From Desulfosoma caldarium (lineage in GTDB: Bacteria > Desulfobacterota > Syntrophobacteria > Syntrophobacterales > DSM-9756), in NCBI RefSeq assembly GCF_003751385.1, contig NZ_RJVA01000010.1, positions 62,001 through 126,000 of the forward strand: a stretch of DNA of 64,000 nt. Reading direction: 5' to 3'. This document shows positions 45,230-52,654 of the stretch, piece after piece. The first letter of the stretch is position 1, and every line of letters begins with the position of its first letter. The notes beneath the pieces were generated by a model that was not told the DNA's origin, searched no databases, and saw nothing but the letters and a program-made list of their open reading frames with translations. A program made the position numbers and the translations under genes.

Positions 45230-46381
45230 ATGGACTTTATCGACCTCAAAAGCCAACAGCACCGCCTGCGCCCTCTGCTTGAAGAACGCATCGGCGCGGT
45301 TTTGGATCACGGCCAGTATATCCTCGGCCCCGAAGTTCAGGAACTGGAAACCACTTTGGCTCAGTACGTGGGAACGCGTCACGCCATCGGCTGTGCTTCC
45401 GGCACCGACGCCTTGCTCATGCTGCTGATGGCCCTGGACGTGGGTCCCGGCCACCTGGTGCTGACCACCCCTTTCACGTTCATTGCCACAGCGGAAGTGA
45501 TTGCCTTTCTTGGCGCGGTTCCCGTCTTTGTGGACATTGACCCGGAAACCTTTAACCTCGACCCCGACAAGGTGCGGTTGGCCTTAGAAGCCTTGAAACG
45601 AGGCGACCGGTCCCTGCACCCTCTGCCCCATGGCGCCCTGACGGCTTCTGTGCGCGGCATCATCGCCGTGGATCTTTTTGGGGTCCCGGCGGATTACGCC
45701 GAACTGGAAACCATAGCCCATGAGGAAGGGCTTTTTGTCCTGGAAGATGCAGCCCAATCTTTTGGAGCATCCGTGCACGGTGTTCCGGCCTGCCGATTCG
45801 GCCATGGGGCGGCCACATCCTTTTTCCCTGCCAAGCCTTTGGGAGGCTACGGCGATGGAGGTATGTGCTTCACCAATGACGATGCCATGGCCGAAAAACT
45901 GCGATCTCTTCGTGTACACGGTCAGGGAAGCCATCGGTATGAACACGTGCGTCTGGGCGTGAACAGCCGGTTGGATACGCTGCAGGCCGCCATCCTCTTG
46001 GCCAAATGGACCGTTTTTCAAGAGGAATGCCGGCGCCGTCAGGACGTGGCGGCCCGCTACATCGCGCTCTTGGAAGAAATTCGGCCGGACCTTGTGGTCC
46101 AGCGCGTGCCCCAGGGCGTGGTCTCCGCCTGGGCCCAGTTTTCGCTTCTGGCGCCATCGCCCGAAGAACGGGATGCCATGCGAAAGCGACTGCAGAAGGC
46201 GGGCATACCCACGGCGGTCTATTACCCTGTGCCCCTGCATCGGCAACCGGCCTTTGCCTATCTGGGGTATCGGGTTGGCGATTTTCCCGTAAGTGAAGAT
46301 CTGGCAGGGCGCATTGTGAGCCTTCCCATGCACCCGCACCTGGAACCCGAGGTGCAGGAACACATCGTTCAAAGCCTGTGA
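45230..46381 (+). CDS. DegT/DnrJ/EryC1/StrS-family sugar aminotransferase
   Basis: A 383-residue PLP enzyme. The lysine is in SFFPAKPLGGYGDGG, the cofactor aspartate-glutamine region is VLEDAAQSFGA, and the N-terminal FIDLKSQ segment and VGTRHAIGCASGTDAL are typical of WbpE-like enzymes acting on UDP-3-keto sugars for O-antigen. No sugar-nucleotide oxidase adjoins it; the epimerase at 12378 is far away. Downstream it faces purN convergently. Substrate assignment is inference. Confidence 0.9.
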   Translation: MDFIDLKSQQHRLRPLLEERIGAVLDHGQYILGPEVQELETTLAQYVGTRHAIGCASGTDALLMLLMALDVGPGHLVLTTPFTFIATAEVIAFLGAVPVFVDIDPETFNLDPDKVRLALEALKRGDRSLHPLPHGALTASVRGIIAVDLFGVPADYAELETIAHEEGLFVLEDAAQSFGASVHGVPACRFGHGAATSFFPAKPLGGYGDGGMCFTNDDAMAEKLRSLRVHGQGSHRYEHVRLGVNSRLDTLQAAILLAKWTVFQEECRRRQDVAARYIALLEEIRPDLVVQRVPQGVVSAWAQFSLLAPSPEERDAMRKRLQKAGIPTAVYYPVPLHRQPAFAYLGYRVGDFPVSEDLAGRIVSLPMHPHLEPEVQEHIVQSL

Positions 46382-46518
46382 CGACAAGGGCCGTTGCCGG
46401 CGGCCGCAAAGGCCGCATCAGGGCCGCCTCACCAGGAGCGGAGGAAAAGCCTTGGCCGAGGCGCTGCCCGTGCGAATCCGGCACCTTCGGATCAGGGGAA
46501 CCTCCGGTTTGGGCGAGT

Positions 46519-47397
46519 TCACGATCGTCGGTAAACAACGCCGGGCCGGTCCCGAAAAGCCGCCTCCACCCACGAGCCCACCACTTCCCTGTAGGCCGGA
46601 TCATCGATAAGCACCCTCGCCCGCCCTTCCGAACGCGCCACCAGACGCACCTGGTCCCGAGCGATCCAGTTGACCACCTGCGCGTACATGAGGTGTTCCA
46701 GGTGCAAACCGCGTTGTCGGACGTCCTGACACGTATCTTCATCCCAGATAGGATAGACGGCCTGTGCGATCACCGGCCCGGTGTCTTCCCCTTCATCGAC
46801 AAAATGGATGGTAATCCCGCCCCATTTGCATCCGTATAGGTACGTGTCTCGATAGCCGTGTTGACCGGGAAAGGCCGGTAGCAGGGCCGGATGAATGTTG
46901 ACCACGCCGGGACGGTCCTCTCGTCGAAAGCGGTCCAGGAAATAAGGGGTCAGGAGCCTCATGAAGCCGGCAAGGCACACCAATTCGACCCCATGGCATT
47001 CTAGATGGGCGAGGATTTCCCGTTCCGCAGCCATGAGGCGTTTGAGCCGATCGCGGCGCGCTTCCTCATCCGAATCGCGCAGGATTCTCTGCCGCGCATC
47101 CACCGCCTCCACTTCGGCCTCTTCCAACGAATCGATTGGATCGCCCTTGAGGTATTTTTCATAAGATACCACAAAAGTGGCGATGCCCGCTTCGTGTGCG
47201 CGCACCAGCCCGTAGGCGGCCGCTCGGTCGCTGCCCACGCACACGATGTTGGCATCCAGCGTGCCTCTTAAGGCCTGATCAATGAGGGCCTGCAGGTTCG
47301 TACCGCTTCCGGAAATTAGAACACCTATGCGCAGTCGCTTCGATAAGCTTTCGGCGTGCGCGCCCGTTGCACCAAGATGGGTAGCATGAGAAGCCAT
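46519..47397 (-). CDS. purN: Phosphoribosylglycinamide formyltransferase (folate-dependent)
   Basis: Transfers a formyl group from 10-formyl-THF to GAR in purine synthesis. It has 292 residues from ATG 47397, which shares one base with the purQ stop (TGATG). The folate-site Asn-His-Asp pattern is seen in VNIHPALLPAFPGQHGY and HFVDEGEDTGPVI. It starts IGVLISGSGTNLQALI. It is about 80 residues longer than E. coli PurN because of a charged insertion (LEEAEVEAVDARQRILRDSDEE). It is the last gene of purL-purQ-purN. Confidence 0.95.
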   Translation of the reverse strand: MASHATHLGATGAHAESLSKRLRIGVLISGSGTNLQALIDQALRGTLDANIVCVGSDRAAAYGLVRAHEAGIATFVVSYEKYLKGDPIDSLEEAEVEAVDARQRILRDSDEEARRDRLKRLMAAEREILAHLECHGVELVCLAGFMRLLTPYFLDRFRREDRPGVVNIHPALLPAFPGQHGYRDTYLYGCKWGGITIHFVDEGEDTGPVIAQAVYPIWDEDTCQDVRQRGLHLEHLMYAQVVNWIARDQVRLVARSEGRARVLIDDPAYREVVGSWVEAAFRDRPGVVYRRS

Positions 47398-48221
47398 CAC
47401 AGGGCTCCTTGATTGCGCACATAATCTACGGCATTGCGAAACAGTTGGACGCCGGCGCCTTCGCGAGGCCGCGGCAGCCCTCGGCGTCGGCATCGCTCCT
47501 TCTCCCATGTCCAATCGGGGTGATTGGTCCAATGATGAAACGCTTCTGGGTGGGGCATCAACCCTAACACACGCCCCGTTGGGTCACAAATGCCGGCAAT
47601 GTCGTGCAGGGAACCGTTGGGGTTTTCGGGAAAGGCGCCCCCTGCCGGGCGACCGTCAGCCAAGGCATAGCGCAAGACGACCTGATGGGTGCTTTCCAAT
47701 CGCTCCAGGACTTCTGGTTCGGCGAAAAATTTGCCTTCACCGTGTCGCACGGGAAGGTCCATGGCCTTCAAGCCGCGCGTGAACACGCACGGCGATGCGG
47801 TTTCAAAAACGCAATGAACCCATTGGTCCCGAAACCGGCCGCAGTCATTGTTAATGAGCGCCACCTGGCGGGACAGACGACCCGTCTCAAACCCTGGAAG
47901 CAACCCCGTGTTGACCAGCACCTGAAAGCCGTTGCAGATGCCGAGCACCAGACCGCCTTTCTCGATAAAGGAAAGAAGGGCTTCCCCCAGCCGATATTTC
48001 AGTCGCATGGCCAAAATGACACCGGCTCCGTGCTCGTCCGCCCAAGAAAACCCGCCTCCAATAACCAGAATATGGTAATCGGCAAGGCTTTTGGCCTTGG
48101 AAATGAGCTGGTTCAGATGCACGCGTTCGGCACGGGCACCGGCCAAGGCCAACACATGGGCCGTTTCCCAGTCGCAATTCAGTCCGAACCCCGTCAGCAC
48201 CAACGCTCGAACCTCGGTCAT
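47397..48221 (-). CDS. purQ: FGAM synthase glutaminase subunit PurQ
   Basis: Provides ammonia from glutamine for the fourth step of purine synthesis. It has 274 residues from ATG 48221 with GGAGGG upstream. The class I amidotransferase triad is visible: the nucleophile Cys in LVLGICNGFQVL and the His-Glu pair in GLMPHPEAFHH. Position and order indicate that it works with the separate PurL upstream (61 bp away) as a two-subunit enzyme. The C-terminal extension after HPDWTWEKERCR is slightly longer than usual. Confidence 0.95.
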   Translation of the reverse strand: MTEVRALVLTGFGLNCDWETAHVLALAGARAERVHLNQLISKAKSLADYHILVIGGGFSWADEHGAGVILAMRLKYRLGEALLSFIEKGGLVLGICNGFQVLVNTGLLPGFETGRLSRQVALINNDCGRFRDQWVHCVFETASPCVFTRGLKAMDLPVRHGEGKFFAEPEVLERLESTHQVVLRYALADGRPAGGAFPENPNGSLHDIAGICDPTGRVLGLMPHPEAFHHWTNHPDWTWEKERCRRRGLPRPREGAGVQLFRNAVDYVRNQGAL

Positions 48222-48281
48222 GCAACCCTCCAGTGCCCCCTATTGAAAGAAGATTCTCTCAACGGCCCCCTCACGCCTCAT

Positions 48282-51200
48282 TCACCATTCGCCTAAAGGC
48301 CCCGCCGCGCCCTCGAAACGCCAGGCCTTTCCCAAGGCCTCTACGGGCTCTTCGAGCACAACGCGACCCGAGGCATCTCGAACGGTCCACACAGGCCTTT
48401 CACACACTTTTCCTAAGCATCCCAGCGGAAAACCTCGAAAGTGGGATTCAAAAGCTTCCCGATGCTCGGGGGCCACAGTTACCAGAAAACGTCCGAGCGA
48501 TTCGCTGAAAAGCACGGTGGCCGTGGAGAGATGCCCCTCCACGGGCACAGCGTCCAAGTCCCAGTCCATGCCCAGTTCTCCCGCGATGGCCATGAGGGCA
48601 CCATGCACGGCCAAACCGCCTCGACCCACAGCGCGGCATGAGGCCAGGAGGCCTTTCCGCACAGCCGCTTCCACCGCTCGATAAAGGGGTATGAACTTTT
48701 CCGGGTCGGCCTTGGGAACGCTCAGGCCCACATAGCCGAACTTTTCGTAATACTCCGAACCTCCCAATTCGTGGCGCGTCGTGCCCAGCACATATACCCA
48801 GTCTTCGGGCATTTTCAGGTCCATGGTCAGGCATTGTTCGATGTCTTCCACAATGCTTGTGGCGGTGAACAGCATGGTGGGCAAGCCCGACACCTTATGG
48901 CGTTCCCCGTACAATCCCGGCAGATGGCCATCCACATACATGCTGTCCTTGCCTGAAAGTAGTGGAATGCCGTAGGCGAGGCACATGTCCCTGAGGGCCC
49001 AGTTGGCACGCACGAGCTGCGCCGCCTTGTAGCGACCGTCGGGGTTTTGTTTTGAGTCGTATTGAATGGAAGGCCAGCAAAAATTGTCCACGCCGCCCAT
49101 TTCATCGAGAAGCCCTCCAACCGCCAGAAGCCGGCGCACGCATTCGTCGATGGACGCCTCCACCATGTGGTAGGTATCGATCTGGCCGTAGGTGGGGTGG
49201 AGGGCCTGGGTCACAGCCAAGCCGCGGCGGGAGGTGAGCACGGGGCGCAACACCGCGGCGTCGTTGGGCACATCCCGGCGCCGGCCCACCAGAAACTTGA
49301 TGACGCTGGTACCCTGCACTTCATGGTCGTATTGGCGATGAATCCATTCGCGACTGCACAGGTTGGGCGACCCCAAAAGTTCGGTCAGAATCCGGCCGTA
49401 CGCCGTCGGTTCGCTCATGACGGGTTCCGTTAAACCGCGCGATGTGGGCGAACGCCAGTGAGCTTCAAACTGCCACTGCGGAAAGTCTTCGCGGAAAAAG
49501 CTCAGGTCCAGGTAAGCGCAGGTTTTTCCATGATAGGTCAGGTGGAGTTTTCCCGTGGCTTCGTAATGGCCGATGGCCGTGCATTCCACTTCGTGAAGGG
49601 CCGCCAGTTCCATGAAACGATCCAAGTTTTCGGGCCGCACCGCCACCGTCATGCGCTCCTGGGATTCCGAAACCCAGATTTCCCACACATCCAGGCCTTC
49701 GTATTTGAGGGGCACGCGGTCCAGGGCCACACGGGCGCCGCCGGCCAGATGGGCCGATTCCCCGATGGACGATGACAGGCCGCCACCGCCATTGTCCGTA
49801 ATAAAGGTGATGAGCCCCTCATCTCGAGCTTCCAAAAGAAAATCATGCATCTTTTTCTGCGTGTACGGGTCCCCGATCTGCACATGGCCTGCGGGTGTGT
49901 GTTCGCTGTAACTTTCACTGGACGCCGTGACACCGTGAATACCGTCCTTGCCCACACGACCGCCCGCCATGATGATGATGTCCCCCGGGTTGGGCTTCTT
50001 GTGTTCTGAGGGTTCCCCGCCAATGGTGCGAGGCATGAGCCCGATGGCGGCCACAAAAACCAGGCACTTTCCTAGGTAGGACGGATGGTGGAACAGGTTG
50101 CCGAAAACGGTGGGCACACCGTGCTTGTTGCCGCCGTCCCTGACGCCTTCCACAACCCCGTCCAAAAGCCGCCGCGGATGCAGGTGCGGCCGCAGGGGGC
50201 CCGCATAGGCTCGAGGCCCCACACAGTAGCCGTAGAGGCCGGCGATGAGGCGCGATCCTTTGCCTGTTCCCATGGGATCGCGATAGACGCCCACAATGCC
50301 CGTCAAAGCACCGCCGTAGGCTTCCATGGTGGACGGACTGTTGTGGGTTTCCCCCGTGATAACGTAGAGGTGGTCTTCATCGAATCGAGCGGCGCCGGCG
50401 TTGTCCCACAGCACGGAGACCACCCAGTCCTTTTGGGCCTGAAGGGCCAGCGTGGGCGCTTCGATGCAGGTCTTGAACAGATTGTTCACCACGGTTTCCT
50501 GGCCCGAATCCAGGTCCTTGTATAGAAAAAGGCCGCGAAAGGTGTTGTGGTTGCAGTGGTCGCTTCGCGCCTGGCTGATGGCTTCCAGTTCCACATCGGT
50601 GGGCCGATTCAGACCCACGAGAGCTCGTTCCCGAAGCACTTCTGGGCGCAAGAAATACCGGCGAATGACAGGAATATCCTGAGGGTTCAACGCCAAATGG
50701 CGTGCATCGCTAAGGGCCTTGAGTTCCTCATCGCTTTCGATGGCAATGGTTTCCACCGTAGGCGTGTGCCGCAATTCCACCTTGGGTAAAATGATGCCGA
50801 TCCCTTCGTCGGGATTCCAATCATGGCGAGCGAAGACGCGCCATTGCTGAATGATGTCGTTGGCCAAGAGTTCGCGGGCGATGGTTTCCACTTGGGAGCG
50901 GTCTAAAGAGCATCTTTGCAAAAGAAAAACCTTGGAGGTGTACGCCGCGTCGTGGCGGCTCAGGGGTCGGCGAAGATAATCGGCGATGGCTTCCAGGGCC
51001 ACGCTGCCTGCCGTGTCCCGCACTCCAGGGCGATACCCGACCCAAATGGCCCATTGAAAGTCGAAAGCCGTGGCCAAGGGTTGAAACGAAGAGACCTGTG
51101 AGACGGGATTGGTGAAAATTTCTGTGCGCACCGCTTCCAGTTCTTCGGCGCTCAAGCCCGTCTCCAACATGATCACGCGAAGGACTCGAGCCTCTTCCAC

Positions 51201-51296
51201 GTGCCAGCCGAAATAATCGCGAATCTTGCGGCACAGCTCAAATCCCTCGGCATCAAACAAATGGGGTTTCAGCGCAATTTCCAGTCGAACCGCCAT
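48282..51296 (-). CDS. purL: FGAM synthase catalytic subunit PurL with PurS-like N-terminus
   Basis: ATP-dependent amidation of FGAR in purine synthesis. It has 1004 residues. The N-terminal 200 residues contain PurS-like ferredoxin-fold modules (LEIALKPHLFDAEGFELCRKI, later AAYTSKVFLLQRC). The AIR-synthase-like core follows, with SQARSDHCNHNTFRG, ITGETHNSPS and GGRVGKDGIHGVTASSESY, then the duplicated half with LLSGKDSMYVDG. No glutaminase domain is attached, matching the separate purQ. It is therefore intermediate between the small Gram-positive (about 740) and large fused E. coli (about 1295) types. Confidence 0.95.
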   Translation of the reverse strand: MAVRLEIALKPHLFDAEGFELCRKIRDYFGWHVEEARVLRVIMLETGLSAEELEAVRTEIFTNPVSQVSSFQPLATAFDFQWAIWVGYRPGVRDTAGSVALEAIADYLRRPLSRHDAAYTSKVFLLQRCSLDRSQVETIARELLANDIIQQWRVFARHDWNPDEGIGIILPKVELRHTPTVETIAIESDEELKALSDARHLALNPQDIPVIRRYFLRPEVLRERALVGLNRPTDVELEAISQARSDHCNHNTFRGLFLYKDLDSGQETVVNNLFKTCIEAPTLALQAQKDWVVSVLWDNAGAARFDEDHLYVITGETHNSPSTMEAYGGALTGIVGVYRDPMGTGKGSRLIAGLYGYCVGPRAYAGPLRPHLHPRRLLDGVVEGVRDGGNKHGVPTVFGNLFHHPSYLGKCLVFVAAIGLMPRTIGGEPSEHKKPNPGDIIIMAGGRVGKDGIHGVTASSESYSEHTPAGHVQIGDPYTQKKMHDFLLEARDEGLITFITDNGGGGLSSSIGESAHLAGGARVALDRVPLKYEGLDVWEIWVSESQERMTVAVRPENLDRFMELAALHEVECTAIGHYEATGKLHLTYHGKTCAYLDLSFFREDFPQWQFEAHWRSPTSRGLTEPVMSEPTAYGRILTELLGSPNLCSREWIHRQYDHEVQGTSVIKFLVGRRRDVPNDAAVLRPVLTSRRGLAVTQALHPTYGQIDTYHMVEASIDECVRRLLAVGGLLDEMGGVDNFCWPSIQYDSKQNPDGRYKAAQLVRANWALRDMCLAYGIPLLSGKDSMYVDGHLPGLYGERHKVSGLPTMLFTATSIVEDIEQCLTMDLKMPEDWVYVLGTTRHELGGSEYYEKFGYVGLSVPKADPEKFIPLYRAVEAAVRKGLLASCRAVGRGGLAVHGALMAIAGELGMDWDLDAVPVEGHLSTATVLFSESLGRFLVTVAPEHREAFESHFRGFPLGCLGKVCERPVWTVRDASGRVVLEEPVEALGKAWRFEGAAGPLGEW

Positions 51297-51322
51297 AGCG
51301 TTCCCATCGGTTGGTTGGCCGT

Positions 51323-51868
51323 TCAGCCCAGGACCAACTTAAATGCAATGGCAATCAGGACAAGGCCGCCAAAGACGCCCATGCGCCGCCCCCAAAGGGC
51401 GGAGAGGCGGTTGCCGATGCGCATGGCCGCCCACGTCATCAAGGCGGCGGTGATGCCGATGCATACCGCTGCTCCCAGGAGGTCCCGACCCAAAATGCCC
51501 AAACTGAACCCCACGCCCAAAGCATCCATACTGGTGGCCACAGAAAGCACCACCAGGCTCATGCCTCGTGTGGGATCCGCACACACCTCGTAGGATTCTT
51601 CATCCCGCAGGCTTTCATAAGCCATTTTTCCACCGATGAAAACAAGAAGAAGAAAAGCGAGCCATGGCCCCCATCGCCGCACGAGACTCACCAGGTAAAG
51701 CCCCATGGTCCAGCCTAGAAGGGGCATGGCGAACTGAAAGAGTCCGAAGTGAAAGGCCAGCCGAAAGATTTGGCGCGGCGCGCAAAACCGGGTGCCCACG
51801 CCGAGGCCGACGGCAAAGGCATCGCAGCCCAAGGCCACGGCAAGAAGAAGGGTTTCCAGAGCACTCAT
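51323..51868 (-). CDS. mntP: Manganese efflux pump MntP
   Basis: A 181-residue inner-membrane protein with six helices and the duplicated MntP motif: LGCDAFAVGLGVG in the first half and VATSMDALGVGFSLG in the second, each with the conserved acidic residue in the membrane. It exports Mn(II). No Mn-sensing yybP-ykoY riboswitch could be recognised in the 345 bp upstream. It lies just upstream of purL on the same strand (26 bp), possibly by chance. Confidence 0.93.
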   Translation of the reverse strand: MSALETLLLAVALGCDAFAVGLGVGTRFCAPRQIFRLAFHFGLFQFAMPLLGWTMGLYLVSLVRRWGPWLAFLLLVFIGGKMAYESLRDEESYEVCADPTRGMSLVVLSVATSMDALGVGFSLGILGRDLLGAAVCIGITAALMTWAAMRIGNRLSALWGRRMGVFGGLVLIAIAFKLVLG

Positions 51869-52213
51869 GAGGGTCTATTCAAGGAGGTGTTTCGAGCCGG
51901 GGCCTCTAGCATTAGCACATTGAAGGCCTTGAGGCCCTGTAATTGCCCTGACAGCATGTCAATTCTCTTTCACGGGCCGCCGACCCTTTTCTTAGGGGCG
52001 CCCCCCTCTTGCGACGGGTGACCCTTGTGGCCGCCCCTCAAAAATTGCGGCCCGCGAGGACCCGATCCCCTGTGAAAGCTTTGCACGGCGCGATACCTTT
52101 TGATGCACGGGAACCTTTTGCCACACGGTTGATCCTCGGCGGCTTGCGCCTCCCCTTTAGGTTATGACTCACACAGCGTGTGGATCTCGCAGGCGACTTT
52201 TTCGAGCAAACCC
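51869..52213. other. Intergenic region with copy B of the dispersed repeat
   Basis: No gene is seen in these 345 bp between mntP and the PilZ-like gene. The right half (52016-52163) contains blocks shared with 42215-42460. GC-rich inverted stretches (GGGGCGCCCCCC around 51994) may fold. Confidence 0.5.
52016..52163. repeat. Degenerate dispersed repeat, copy B
   Basis: Blocks GACCCTTGTGGCCGCCC (52019-52035), CAAAAATTGCGGCCCGCGAGGAC (52039-52061, partly different from copy A) and CGGCTTGCGCC with CCCTTTAGGTT (52140-52163) repeat those of copy A in the same order and orientation. Confidence 0.5.
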
Positions 52214-52594
52214 TTACGTATAAAAGATTTCGTACTGCGTGCCGTACACTCTGTAGCGCTGAGCGAAGTCGGCGAGCAGCCGCGCCGTGGCCGCATCAGG
52301 TTCCACGAACTTGACACCCATGCCTCGGGGTGTCGCGGCGTCTTCGGCGCCATAGCGATTGGTCCACACCACCTCGGCATCCAGGTCAATGGGATTCTTG
52401 AGCCCGGGAAACAAAAGGCTCATACGCAGACGGGCCTGCAACGGCGCAGGCTCCTCACACAGCACCAGCATGCCCACTTCATTGAAATGAAAGGAACGGC
52501 CCATTCCCTTTCGAGATTCATGAACAAAGATCACCTGACACGGTTTGGGGCGATCCTTTTCGCCTTGGTCCTGCACGAGGCCGTTTCCAAACAT
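52214..52594 (-). CDS. PilZ-like domain protein
   Basis: A 126-residue protein from ATG 52594 (a GTG at 52639 would add 15 residues; neither has a strong ribosome site). The barrel pattern fits PilZ: FNEVGMLVLCEEPAPLQARLRMSLLFPG, then LDAEVVWTNRYG and RGMGVKFVEPDAATARLLADF. The c-di-GMP-binding RxxxR and D/NxSxxG motifs are incomplete (only NEVG is left), so nucleotide binding is doubtful. It lies 15 bp downstream of pheT on the same strand and may be the last gene of that operon. Confidence 0.65.
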   Translation of the reverse strand: MFGNGLVQDQGEKDRPKPCQVIFVHESRKGMGRSFHFNEVGMLVLCEEPAPLQARLRMSLLFPGLKNPIDLDAEVVWTNRYGAEDAATPRGMGVKFVEPDAATARLLADFAQRYRVYGTQYEIFYT

Positions 52595-52654
52595 GGGTCT
52601 TTCTCGCGAGAACGCTCGAGGCGTTCCGGCAGGCACCACTCCTAGCGGTCTATA

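Noticed and set aside
44270-45454. Long N-terminal extension of the crotonase-like protein
   Set aside because: The extension overlaps the DegT gene on the other strand, and ATG 45064 has a strong AAGGAGG site.
51869-52213. A Mn-sensing (yybP-ykoY) riboswitch upstream of mntP
   Set aside because: The conserved junction sequences of that riboswitch were not recognised; the region instead holds repeat blocks.
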